From: Flavobacterium urocaniciphilum
Lineage (GTDB): Bacteria > Bacteroidota > Bacteroidia > Flavobacteriales > Flavobacteriaceae
Length of the DNA: 64,000 nucleotides
NCBI RefSeq assembly: GCF_900110615.1
Contig: NZ_FOEI01000004.1
Coordinates: 186,001 to 250,000, forward strand
Reading direction: 5' to 3'
Shown here: one piece after another, positions 44,527 through 52,796 of the stretch
How positions within the stretch are numbered: the first letter of the stretch is position 1
Layout: each line of letters starts with the position of its first letter
The notes under the pieces: model-generated
Told to the model about the DNA's origin: nothing
The model's database searches: none
What the model saw: only the letters and a program-made list of their open reading frames with translations
Program-made: the position numbers and the translations under genes

Positions 44527-44742
44527 TTAATTTTCTTCTATTCTATCTTGATATTTCACATACAATTCTTCTACTTTTTTTCGCGCCCATTCAGTTTTGC
44601 GCAAAAATGTTAAACTTGATTTTATAGAAGGATTACTTTTAAAACAATTAATCGGAATCAATTCTGCTAAGGTATCAAACCCAAAATAGCCGACTAATTT
44701 TTCAAGTATGTATTGTAATGTTTTTCCGTGAAGTGGATCCAT
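44527..44742 (-). CDS. VF530-family (DUF2132) small DNA-binding protein
   Basis: 71 residues. The pattern MDPLHGKTLQYILEKLV, INCFKSNPSIKSSLTFLRKTEWARKKVEELY (in pieces) is that of the VF530/DUF2132 family. Its Vibrio member has a SAP/Rho-like helical fold reported to bind double-stranded DNA. Its function is not settled. The stop is at 44527 and the ATG overlaps a BamHI-like GGATCC. It lies downstream of tag in the same direction, separated by a degenerate spacer. Confidence 0.88.
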   Translation of the reverse strand: MDPLHGKTLQYILEKLVGYFGFDTLAELIPINCFKSNPSIKSSLTFLRKTEWARKKVEELYVKYQDRIEEN

Positions 44743-44834
44743 TTGATTTGGGATTTACGAGTTACGATTTGGGATTTGGGATTTACGAATTAAGATTTAA
44801 AACTGCGACTTCGACTGAACACTAAAAACTGAAA
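44743..44834. repeat. Degenerate GGGATTTACGA spacer
   Basis: The 92 bases between tag and the DUF2132 gene contain GATTTGGGATTTACGA, TTACGATTTGGGATTTG and GGGATTTACGAATTAAG: one word repeated with small changes. No coding signal. Confidence 0.6.
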
Positions 44835-45392
44835 CTACTTTCTTGTCCAACAATCCTCTACATGGTCGTTTATCATTCCGGTAGCTTGCATGTGTGCATA
44901 CACAACAGTTGAACCAACAAATTTAAAACCTCTCTTTTTCAAATCTTTGCTTAATTTATCAGAAATTTCCGTGGTTGCTTGTACGTCTTTTAATGATTTT
45001 GGATGATTATCAATCGGTTTTCCTCCTACAAAATCCCAAATATATTTAGAAAATGTTCCGAATTCTTCTTGAACTTTAATAAAAGCTTGCGCATTTGAAA
45101 CAGCCGCTTTAATTTTTAATTTGTTTCTAATTATTCCTGCATCTTCACATAAAATTTGAAGTTTTGTATCCGAATAGTTGGCCACTTTCTTCACATCAAA
45201 TTTATCAAATGCTTTTCGGAAATTTTCTCTTTTCGCTAAAACAGTATACCAGCTTAAACCCGCTTGAAAGGTTTCTAAAATTAAAAACTCAAAAATTGTT
45301 GCATCATCATAAACGGGTTTTCCCCATTCATTATCATGATAATTACGATACAAATCATCTTTTTCGCACCAAGCACAACGTTGCTTATTCAT
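44835..45392 (-). CDS. tag: DNA-3-methyladenine glycosylase I
   Basis: Removes 3-methyladenine from alkylated DNA. It is 185 residues, close to E. coli Tag (187). The Tag-specific zinc site is complete: Cys6, His19, His177 and Cys181 (WCE, NYHDNEWG, NDHVEDC). The helix-hairpin-helix region includes ILCEDAGIIRNKLKIKAAVSNAQ (in pieces). The start overlaps the end of the upstream transporter gene by eight bases, so the two are likely coupled. Confidence 0.96.
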   Translation of the reverse strand: MNKQRCAWCEKDDLYRNYHDNEWGKPVYDDATIFEFLILETFQAGLSWYTVLAKRENFRKAFDKFDVKKVANYSDTKLQILCEDAGIIRNKLKIKAAVSNAQAFIKVQEEFGTFSKYIWDFVGGKPIDNHPKSLKDVQATTEISDKLSKDLKKRGFKFVGSTVVYAHMQATGMINDHVEDCWTRK

Positions 45393-46053
45393 TGTCTAAA
45401 GGTTTTTCGTTATTGTGTATATACTTCCCAATGATATAATGTCCTAAATAAATTAAAGGTGTTAACGCAATGGCAATTAACAATTTTACGGTATAACCTG
45501 TTAATCCAGAACTAATATATTGTTCTGTATTCATTTTACCCGTCATCCAAAAAGCAATTCCTAGTACGATAAAACTGTCGAAAAATTGCGAAATAACTGT
45601 AGAGCCCGTACTTCGCAACCAAATCATTTTATTTCCCGTTTTATTTTTGAAGAAATTAAAAAAAGTAACATCAATTAATTGTGAAACTAAAAACGCAGTA
45701 ATACTTCCTACAATAATCCACATACTTTGACCGAATACGGCATTGAATTGTGTATCGGTAATGAAATTTTTTCCTGTTGCGGCCGGAATAGACATTCCGA
45801 TATAAAGAAGAAAAAAGGCATAAGCAATTAATCCAGCGGTTATAAAACTCAACCGTTGCACGCCTTTTTTTCCAAAATATTCATTTATTAAATCGGTTAC
45901 GATAAAAACTACAGGCCAAGGTAAAATTCCAACACTCATTAAAGTATCGCCTACATAAATAAGTTTACCACCAATGAGTTCAGCAACAACTGCATTGGTG
46001 ATAAATATTCCAGCTAGGATGACATATACAATTTCCTTTTTTGTTTTTAACAT
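45385..46053 (-). CDS. Queuosine precursor transporter (YhhQ/VUT family)
   Basis: Six-helix membrane protein of 222 residues, COG1738/VUT family. Members such as E. coli YhhQ import preQ0/preQ1 for queuosine tRNA modification. Typical segments are VVAELIGGKLI near the N-terminus and FIVTDLINEYFGKKGVQR. The gene overlaps tag by eight bases and starts 4 bases after the stop of the large TraB/GumN gene, so it sits at the end of a long minus-strand run. No que genes are visible nearby; the uptake role is inferred from family. Confidence 0.9.
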   Translation of the reverse strand: MLKTKKEIVYVILAGIFITNAVVAELIGGKLIYVGDTLMSVGILPWPVVFIVTDLINEYFGKKGVQRLSFITAGLIAYAFFLLYIGMSIPAATGKNFITDTQFNAVFGQSMWIIVGSITAFLVSQLIDVTFFNFFKNKTGNKMIWLRSTGSTVISQFFDSFIVLGIAFWMTGKMNTEQYISSGLTGYTVKLLIAIALTPLIYLGHYIIGKYIHNNEKPLDNE

Positions 46054-46056
46054 AGA

Positions 46057-49000
46057 TTACTCTTCGTAATATTCATCGTCGTAATAATCTTCCGAATTGA
46101 CTTTTGAGAACGTCACTCGTAAATGGTTATCATTCAACGATTCATCAATCATATTTTTAATTTTATGATCAATTTCTTTGTCTTCTAAAATTCTTTCTCT
46201 TCCTAATTTTTTGAATGCTTTTAAATTCAATTTATCATTTTCATCATAAACAAAAGCAATAGCAGATAACGTTTCCGAATTTTTACCATACGAATCTTCT
46301 TCAATGTTAATATTCTTATAGAAATAGTATGCTATTTTTTTATCCTTAAATGTTTCTACATGTTCTTTTACAATTACAATTGAATCATTTTCTGCTTTAT
46401 AATCTTCATAAAAACGAATGGCTGCCAATACAATTGAATCTTTCGAAAATTTATTCAATTCGTCGTTTTGTTTGTTATGATACAACATTTGAAACGCAGT
46501 ATATTTCGTTTTATCATTGCTTACTAATTTTTCAATACTTTTTTTGTCTAACTTTTTATTTCGAGCCAATTCTCTATTCGCAATAGCTACATTCAATTCG
46601 TCTAAATTTAATTTTTCAGCTTTGATGTATAATTGCTCAATATCTTTTTCCTTTTTAAATGGATATAAAATTGACAAATAACTGTTTAATTCTTCAACAG
46701 GTGCTTCTTCATCATTATATCCGTATTCATCTTCTTCTTCAGCATCTTTATTTGTTTTCCAGCTTAATAATCGTTTGTACTCTAATTTTGCATTGGTTAG
46801 CAACATTTTTTTGTACGATTTTAATTTTTTAGGCTGAACTTTTCCTGAATTTAATAAGATTTGTGTAAACTTTACAATTGGTTCATGATATTCTTTGATA
46901 CTGTAATACTCTAAAATATTTGGATACAGCACTTGAGAATGCTCTACATCTTCAGTAAACATGTGGAATAAATTGTTTATCACATATTTTTCAGAAATAG
47001 GTAAATCATACTCTAATAATTCACCAATTTTTTTATACGCTTCTTTATTTTTTTGATACGCTAATGCTTTTAAAATAGAAAACTGTACTAAAGTAGAAAC
47101 GTCTTGTTTTTTATACGATTGTTCTAAAAACGCAATTGTTGCAGGCGATTTTATCGTACCAATTTTCTCATATAAATTGCTTAAAAATTCCATTTCATCA
47201 TTACGGAAATCGAAATTCTCAATCAAATCTTTTAAATTATTAAAATCAGCATCTTCAACCGTTAATTGATCGAAAGATTTAATCGCTGAATATCTAATAC
47301 TATCGTGTTCGCTATTTAAATCTTCCTCAAAATATTTGAATTTATTTTCAAATAAACTTTTTGAAGTTACATTATCATCTACTTTAAATGAAGTGAAAAC
47401 TTTTTCAATAAACTCGTTATCGTTTTTATAATTTTTATCCACTAAAGTATTAATAGAATAATATTCTCCTTTTTTCAGTACGATTTTATATTTTATGGCT
47501 TGAGTCGATTTTGGCTTAGTTGCCATAACTTCATACACATAATAATCGTTTGCTACATCTTTAATGAATTTTTCATTCGTTAATTCTAATTTTTGATTAG
47601 AAATTAATGATAACGACTTATCCCAAGTTGAAGATTTATAATCTAACGGATTAAATTTTTCTTCTTTTTTACTTTCATTTTCTACTAAAGTAACATCTGA
47701 ACTAGCATCATAAGCAACTGCTGCAGCAGTATCAACAGCCACTGTAGCATAATCATAATCGTTATAATCATTATAACGTTGTCTCGATTCAAAATCTTCG
47801 CTAATGTTTTTCTTAACTTTATTGAATAACGAATCTACACTTTTATAACTTTCATAGCGATGTGGCTCTGAATACGTAATTTCAACCATATTTTTATTTG
47901 GCGAAAAGAACTCATAGTTTTTATATTTCGACTCAAAATGATTGGTTTTACTGTCATCTTTATATCGATCTTTTCTTTCAAATTTGAAATCTAAATATTC
48001 GTTTTGTTGTTTTGGAATTTCTACAGAAAAATGACTTGCTGTATCTTTAAATACTTTGTAAACAATTTCTTCTTTTGGCTTAGTAATTTCAAACGAATTG
48101 AAATATTCATCTACTTTATTTTTAGAAGCGTTTATGGTTCCTAAAAGGTAATATTTGTTTCCTTTTAATACTGATTTTAAATAAATATTTTTCTCTTTTA
48201 ATTTAGATTGAGAAATGAATTCAAATTTTTTCGAATCGAAATGTGTGTTCGTAGAATCTAATTCGTGTTCGTTATAGAATTCATAATGCATTCTTTTCAA
48301 TTCAAATTCCGAATCTTCCAAGTTTGAAATATCCATTAACGTACTTTCAATTAAGAAATAATGTGCATTTTCTTTTTCATCAAAAGCATAAATTTCTGTA
48401 TCTTCTAACTTCTTATTATCGTTTTTATTTCCAACAAAAGCATAATAAGCAGGCACTTTTACTTTAAAACCTTTTTTATTTGGAACAACATCAACAAAAT
48501 CTTGTTTATATGATTTTATTTTAATGTTATTGTAAACCTCATCACCAAATTTGTTTACATATTCTCCTTCTCCACTCATAATTACAGCAATAATTTCAAG
48601 TGGTGTTATGTAATATCTGTATCTTTCGTTTTTACCCGTTTTCGTTTTACTTTTGATATCGTACACAAAATAATTCTTTTCTTGGTATGATTTCTTTTCT
48701 AAAATATCACCAGGAATATTTTCGAAGAACAAACTATCTAAAGTTTTATGATTGAATTTTTCATCTTTTTTACTGATGAAATCTTTTAACAACAATCTTT
48801 TTACATTGATGTATCCACCATTTCCTAAATCTGGAGATTCTAAATTTTCACCATTTTTTAACACTAATGGAAATAAAGGCAATGAAACCATTTCATCTGA
48901 AGTCGTGTTGATTTCAAAAGTTGGTTTTACAAAGTAATCTTCAATTTGTTTTTTAAGTTTTTTTCCTTTTTCTGTATATTCCGAAAGAATTGGAGTTACC

Positions 49001-49824
49001 GTATACCCTTTGCGTCTTAAGATCTCAATCATTCCTTTGTTACCTGGCAAGTGAGCAGCACCAACAGCTGCAAACAAACTACCCGTTTTCATGATTGAAT
49101 CCATGCTTTTAGCCATAATTTCGTTACGATCAAATAACATGGCTTTATTGTAGATTTTCGGAGAAGAAAGCATGTTTAAGGTATCAATTAAATCTAAATC
49201 TTTCTCACGATATGCGTCTCTTAAAACCTCAGCATACGAACGTTTCTTTAATAATTTTAAAAGTGTTTGCTTGTTATCATCTACTTCATCACGATCCATT
49301 TCTGCTTGTGCTTTTTCGATATTCCAAGTCGTTTTTTTAACATCTTCTAAACCTAATGTCTTTTTACCGTATTTTTTTCCTGTTCGATAAATGAACATGT
49401 CTAAATAGGTTTCTTCTTGATATTCTTGACGGTATTCATTCGTTCTCGACAATAAACCAATTAAATTATAATTTGAACCTCTAAAAAGATAATACAAATA
49501 ATCTTTCTCAATTGGAGAAGTGTAAAAATTAGAGTAAAACGAACCATAAGATTTAACCGTTCTGTAAAAACCGAATAAATCGTACATTTCGCTCCAAGTA
49601 TTAGGCTCACTTTCATTTGCCACAAAATCTGCAGCTAATAATTTTTCAAAAAAAGAATCGGATAAATGATATGAAACTTTGTCACTTACGTGCATCGTTC
49701 CATACATATAGGATTTTTTTGTTAAGCCGTTTCCAGAGATTTCCCAAAACAAACTTTGGTATTTTTTTTCTTGTGCGAAAGTAGAAATTGACAAAAATGC
49801 CAATAAAATAAAAATCTTTTTCAA
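46057..49824 (-). CDS. Very large TraB/GumN-domain exported protein
   Basis: 1255 residues. A signal peptide (MKKIFILLAFLSISTFAQ) is followed by a TraB/GumN domain of about 270 residues with GTMHVSD (Gly42-His45) and VGAAHLPGNKGMIEILRRKGYTVTP (in pieces, about 253-275), the two motifs of this Tiki-related fold. Most TraB/GumN proteins end there at about 300 residues. Here about 980 more follow. They include a beta-rich middle containing repeated FSVEIPKQ/FKVKVPAYYAFV-type strands and a helical region (about 830-1050, SIRYSAIKSFDQL, SPATIAFLEQSYKK) that looks like HEAT-type repeats. A charged acidic tail ends DDEYYEE. Tiki homologues are metal-dependent peptidases, so a protease role is possible. 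Confidence 0.82.
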   Translation of the reverse strand: MKKIFILLAFLSISTFAQEKKYQSLFWEISGNGLTKKSYMYGTMHVSDKVSYHLSDSFFEKLLAADFVANESEPNTWSEMYDLFGFYRTVKSYGSFYSNFYTSPIEKDYLYYLFRGSNYNLIGLLSRTNEYRQEYQEETYLDMFIYRTGKKYGKKTLGLEDVKKTTWNIEKAQAEMDRDEVDDNKQTLLKLLKKRSYAEVLRDAYREKDLDLIDTLNMLSSPKIYNKAMLFDRNEIMAKSMDSIMKTGSLFAAVGAAHLPGNKGMIEILRRKGYTVTPILSEYTEKGKKLKKQIEDYFVKPTFEINTTSDEMVSLPLFPLVLKNGENLESPDLGNGGYINVKRLLLKDFISKKDEKFNHKTLDSLFFENIPGDILEKKSYQEKNYFVYDIKSKTKTGKNERYRYYITPLEIIAVIMSGEGEYVNKFGDEVYNNIKIKSYKQDFVDVVPNKKGFKVKVPAYYAFVGNKNDNKKLEDTEIYAFDEKENAHYFLIESTLMDISNLEDSEFELKRMHYEFYNEHELDSTNTHFDSKKFEFISQSKLKEKNIYLKSVLKGNKYYLLGTINASKNKVDEYFNSFEITKPKEEIVYKVFKDTASHFSVEIPKQQNEYLDFKFERKDRYKDDSKTNHFESKYKNYEFFSPNKNMVEITYSEPHRYESYKSVDSLFNKVKKNISEDFESRQRYNDYNDYDYATVAVDTAAAVAYDASSDVTLVENESKKEEKFNPLDYKSSTWDKSLSLISNQKLELTNEKFIKDVANDYYVYEVMATKPKSTQAIKYKIVLKKGEYYSINTLVDKNYKNDNEFIEKVFTSFKVDDNVTSKSLFENKFKYFEEDLNSEHDSIRYSAIKSFDQLTVEDADFNNLKDLIENFDFRNDEMEFLSNLYEKIGTIKSPATIAFLEQSYKKQDVSTLVQFSILKALAYQKNKEAYKKIGELLEYDLPISEKYVINNLFHMFTEDVEHSQVLYPNILEYYSIKEYHEPIVKFTQILLNSGKVQPKKLKSYKKMLLTNAKLEYKRLLSWKTNKDAEEEDEYGYNDEEAPVEELNSYLSILYPFKKEKDIEQLYIKAEKLNLDELNVAIANRELARNKKLDKKSIEKLVSNDKTKYTAFQMLYHNKQNDELNKFSKDSIVLAAIRFYEDYKAENDSIVIVKEHVETFKDKKIAYYFYKNINIEEDSYGKNSETLSAIAFVYDENDKLNLKAFKKLGRERILEDKEIDHKIKNMIDESLNDNHLRVTFSKVNSEDYYDDEYYEE

Positions 49825-49904
49825 AGTAATTTACATTAGGTTAAATTTCACCAAATATAACGAATTGAAAAAGATTTTATTGTTAATTTTTTAGAAAAAT
49901 GTAG

Positions 49905-50456
49905 TTATTTCCAACGAATAGTTTCAATCATTTTTTTCATATCATTCTTAATATAATCGGCCGCCGGAAGTATAGAATCGAAATTAGGTTTTGAGTAAAA
50001 ATACATACTTGCTGTTACAAAATTTCGTGTACTATCCGTTACATAAAATTGCGCATTAGTTGCTGCATTTCCACCAACTTGATAAAACATACCATACACC
50101 TTGTCATTAGCATTAATATAGGGTTGTTCCGCAATATCATTCGCCTTGATTACATGTTCATACGTTAGTTTTTGCGCATCAACCAATAATTTTTCTAAAT
50201 TATTTTGAACTGGTTTATACGTTAAATAAACCGTAGCTTTCATTTTTGGATAATGAATTTCTAATCCGCAGTTTGAAGTTGCTTTAACCGTTGTTAATTC
50301 ATTTTTCTCGAAATCGAAACCACAAGAATTGGAAAACTTCTGATATTTAGCAGGCGGATATTCTAAACTTAATTGACCTTTTGGTTTTGGCATTTTTTCA
50401 TCACCACAAGAAAGCAAAGCTATACTTAATAGAGTAAAAAACAGGTTCTTTTTCAT
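49905..50456 (-). CDS. gldD: Gliding motility lipoprotein GldD
   Basis: 183 residues, with lipoprotein signal MKKNLFFTLLSIALLSC (Cys17) and the GldD pattern PKGQLSLEYPPAKYQKF and YINANDKVYGMFYQVGGNAATNAQFYVTD (in pieces). GldD is required for gliding and, in Flavobacterium, for the type IX secretion-dependent surface machinery; its exact function is unknown. It follows ssb and mutY in the same direction as in F. johnsoniae, but the gldE gene that usually lies between ssb and gldD is missing; only 109 non-coding bases are there. Confidence 0.93.
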   Translation of the reverse strand: MKKNLFFTLLSIALLSCGDEKMPKPKGQLSLEYPPAKYQKFSNSCGFDFEKNELTTVKATSNCGLEIHYPKMKATVYLTYKPVQNNLEKLLVDAQKLTYEHVIKANDIAEQPYINANDKVYGMFYQVGGNAATNAQFYVTDSTRNFVTASMYFYSKPNFDSILPAADYIKNDMKKMIETIRWK

Positions 50457-50565
50457 ATCAATTGTATTTTATTAAAAAAGAACATAGTTAACAGTAAAAG
50501 AGTAATTTCTTTTAACCATTATCTATATTCTTTTCTTTTTTAAAAATTTCTGTAAAAATATAAAT

Positions 50566-50979
50566 CTATTCTAGTGATTCAAAATCTAAATCTTTTGAAC
50601 TAGGCGGATTTGTGTTCGGAGCTTTAGACAAATCAGAATCTTTTTTAGTATTTAAAAAAGTAAATTCTGTTACTTGAATTTCAGTAGTATATTTCGTTGT
50701 ACCGTCTTCCGCTGTCCATTGTCTCGATTTAATACGACCTTCTATGTAAATTTTATCTCCTTTTGAAAGGTATTTTTCACATAATTCAGCAGCTTTATTT
50801 CGCACTACTATATTATGCCATTCTGTAGAAGTTATTTTTTCACCGGTAGATTTATTTATATATACTTCATTTGTTGCCAAAGGAAATCTACCAATACAAT
50901 TTGCTGCATCAAAATAATGCATTTTTACTTCGTCTCCTAAATGTCCAATTAGAATAACTTTATTTAACGTACCGTTCAT
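50566..50979 (-). CDS. ssb: Single-stranded DNA-binding protein without canonical C-terminal tip
   Basis: 137 residues. The OB fold is clear: LNKVILIGHLGDEVKM, IGRFPLATNEVYINK, STEWHNIVVRNKAAELCEKYLSKGDKIYIEGRIKSRQW (in pieces). After about residue 112 comes a short linker, and the protein ends SKDLDFESLE. Typical SSB ends in DDDIPF or DDLPF, the partner-binding tip, and it is absent in all three frames here. It is located between mutY and gldD, the standard flavobacterial position. A second ssb elsewhere could be the main replication SSB. Confidence 0.92.
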   Translation of the reverse strand: MNGTLNKVILIGHLGDEVKMHYFDAANCIGRFPLATNEVYINKSTGEKITSTEWHNIVVRNKAAELCEKYLSKGDKIYIEGRIKSRQWTAEDGTTKYTTEIQVTEFTFLNTKKDSDLSKAPNTNPPSSKDLDFESLE

Positions 50980-51014
50980 GGCTTATACTTTTTATCAAAT
51001 TTACTAATTTTTAT

Positions 51015-52046
51015 TTAGAATACAATTTTTTCCATGAAATTATGTAGGACAATTGGTACAGGTAACTCCTTAACCTCTTGCAAAGTATAAACATTCTCAA
51101 CTAAAACCTGTTTCGTTTTCACAAAATAAAATTTAATATTTAATTGTTGATGCGAAAGTTTATGTACTACATCGAAGTTATTATAATGATAAAAGTCTTC
51201 AATTGAGAAATCTTGTGAAACGCTTTTTAAAACCTCTTTTTCAGTTATTTCGTTCTCCGATTCTATACAATAAAACTCGTATAAATTTTTCCAAATTCCA
51301 GTACCCGTTCTTTTTTGCAAAAGGTAATTTCCAATTGAATCTTGGACTATTATATAATTCAAATATCTTTTTCTAACTTCAACCTTTTTAAGTTTTACAG
51401 GAAGTTCTGCAACCAAATTTAATTTATAGGCTTCACAACTAGTATTTAAAACACAACTTTCACAATTCGGATTTTTAGGCACACATTGTAAAGCACCAAA
51501 CTCCATTATCGCTTGATTATGTATGTTGGGATTCTTTTCAGACAACACATTTTGTGCTAATTCTTGAAAATATTTTTTGGAAGTATTTTGTGAAATATCG
51601 TAATTAACACTAAACACTCTTGCTAAAACTCTAAATACATTCCCATCTACTACTGCAACAGGTTCATTAGAAGAAAATGACGCAATTGCTGCTGCTGTAT
51701 AGGTTCCAATACCTTTCAATTGTATCAATTCAGCATATGTATTAGGAAAAATACCATTATATTGTTCAACCACAATTTTAGCGGTAAAATGTAAATTTCT
51801 AGCTCTAGAATAGTACCCTAATCCTTGCCAAAGCTTTAAAACTTCTTGTTCAGATGCATTTGCAAGATCAAAAACTGTTGGAAAAGCATTGATGAAATTT
51901 AAATAATATGGCAATCCTTGGTTGACTCTTGTTTGTTGTAAAATAATTTCAGAAAGCCAAATTTTGTAAGCATCATTGGTGTTTCGCCACGGTAAATCCC
52001 TGAAATTTTGTTGGTACCAATTGATAATTTTAGTTGAAAAATTCAT
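51015..52046 (-). CDS. mutY: A/G-specific adenine glycosylase
   Basis: Removes adenine mispaired with 8-oxoguanine. It is 343 residues. The helix-hairpin-helix domain has SEIILQQTRVNQGLPYY (catalytic Glu) and LKGIGTYTAAAIASF, with the catalytic Asp in VVDGNVFRVLAR. The 4Fe-4S loop is complete (Cys-x6-Cys-x2-Cys-x5-Cys in CVPKNPNCESCVLNTSC). A C-terminal Nudix-like domain (about 225-343) recognises 8-oxoG. It is divergent from hup, with ssb 35 bases downstream. Confidence 0.96.
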   Translation of the reverse strand: MNFSTKIINWYQQNFRDLPWRNTNDAYKIWLSEIILQQTRVNQGLPYYLNFINAFPTVFDLANASEQEVLKLWQGLGYYSRARNLHFTAKIVVEQYNGIFPNTYAELIQLKGIGTYTAAAIASFSSNEPVAVVDGNVFRVLARVFSVNYDISQNTSKKYFQELAQNVLSEKNPNIHNQAIMEFGALQCVPKNPNCESCVLNTSCEAYKLNLVAELPVKLKKVEVRKRYLNYIIVQDSIGNYLLQKRTGTGIWKNLYEFYCIESENEITEKEVLKSVSQDFSIEDFYHYNNFDVVHKLSHQQLNIKFYFVKTKQVLVENVYTLQEVKELPVPIVLHNFMEKIVF

Positions 52047-52063
52047 ATAAAAATCTAAGGTTA

Positions 52064-52071
52064 CAAAAATA
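52064..52071 (-). promoter_or_regulatory. mutY-ssb promoter, -7 element
   Basis: TATTTTTG on the minus strand, 18 bases before the mutY ATG. No spaced TTG seen. Confidence 0.5.
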
Positions 52072-52106
52072 AATCATTTATATGGTTAAATTTTAGTTCA
52101 TTAAGT

Positions 52107-52138
52107 TTGAATTTGTATTTTTTTAATTCATATATTTG
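52107..52138 (+). promoter_or_regulatory. hup promoter
   Basis: TTG (52107-52109), 21-base spacer, TATATTTG (52131-52138), with a 40-base leader to the hup start. Confidence 0.75.
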
Positions 52139-52178
52139 CACACTCAAAAAAATTCATACAATTTAATACGAAAAGAAA

Positions 52179-52472
52179 ATGACGAAAGCAGACATCGTAG
52201 CGAAAATTTCAGAAAGATTAGGCCTAGAAAAAGGTGACGTTCAAGCTACTGTAGAATCATTCATGGAAGAAGTAAAAAATTCTTTAGAAACTGGAGACAA
52301 TGTTTATTTAAGAGGTTTTGGAAGTTTTATCGTTAAAACTAGAGCTGAAAAAACAGGAAGAAACATCTCTAAGAATACAACTATCAAAATTCCTGCTCAC
52401 AACATTCCAGCTTTTAAACCAGCTAAAGTATTCGTAGAAAGCGTAAAAGAAAAGACAGAAGTAACTGTATAA
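52179..52472 (+). CDS. hup: HU/IHF-family nucleoid DNA-binding protein
   Basis: 97-residue DNA-bending histone-like protein. The family signature is in GFGSFIVKTRAEKTGRNISKNTTIKIPAHNIPAFKPAKV (in pieces). The DNA-intercalating proline lies in NTTIKIPAHNIPAFKP, which is an IHF-like spacing. It is shorter and more standard than the long Bacteroidota HU-like proteins with extra domains. It is divergent from mutY, and a 30-codon basic gene follows after 29 bases. Confidence 0.95.
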   Translation: MTKADIVAKISERLGLEKGDVQATVESFMEEVKNSLETGDNVYLRGFGSFIVKTRAEKTGRNISKNTTIKIPAHNIPAFKPAKVFVESVKEKTEVTV

Positions 52473-52501
52473 TATTATTTATTAATTAAAAACTACACAT
52501 T

Positions 52502-52594
52502 ATGCCAAGTGGTAAAAAAAGAAAAAGACATAAGGTAGCGACGCACAAACGTAAAAAAAGAGCGAGAGCTAACCGTCACAAAAAGAAAAAGTAG
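52502..52594 (+). CDS. 30-residue very basic protein, possible ribosomal protein (bS22/mS38-like)
   Basis: A complete ATG-to-TAG frame of 30 residues: MPSGKKRKRHKV, then THKRKKRARANRHKKKK. More than half the residues are Lys, Arg or His and none is acidic. It lies 29 bases after hup and its stop is inside a terminator hairpin. I recall near-identical small frames before rng in other flavobacteria. The KKRKRH and HKRKKRARANR pattern recalls the tiny bS22/mS38 (AURKAIP1) ribosomal proteins, which are Arg/Lys-rich helices of about 30 residues. Coding is likely; the ribosomal assignment is inference. Confidence 0.7.
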   Translation: MPSGKKRKRHKVATHKRKKRARANRHKKKK

Positions 52595-52618
52595 TCTAAA
52601 AACTACTTTTCTTTGTTT
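52582..52618 (+). terminator. Terminator of the hup transcript
   Basis: AAAAGTAGT (52587-52595) pairs with ACTACTTTT (52602-52610) around CTAAAA, followed by CTTTGTTT. It overlaps the stop codon of the 30-residue gene. Confidence 0.65.
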
Positions 52619-52796
52619 AGAAAAGAATTAAAGTTCATTGAATTCTGAATTTTAATATACTATTGATTTGTCAATTTTATACTAAAATTCTACCGGGTAT
52701 TTTACCTAAATTGTTTAATCCATCCTAGCAATAAGTTGATAGTTTATTGATTTTTATCAATGAATTACAAAAATGTTCGGATATAAAAGATACAGC

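Noticed and set aside
50457..50565. Frameshifted remains of gldE or of an SSB tail
   Set aside because: I read the gap in all frames and saw neither CBS/CNNM-like sequence nor a DDLPF ending; the gap is ordinary AT-rich spacer.
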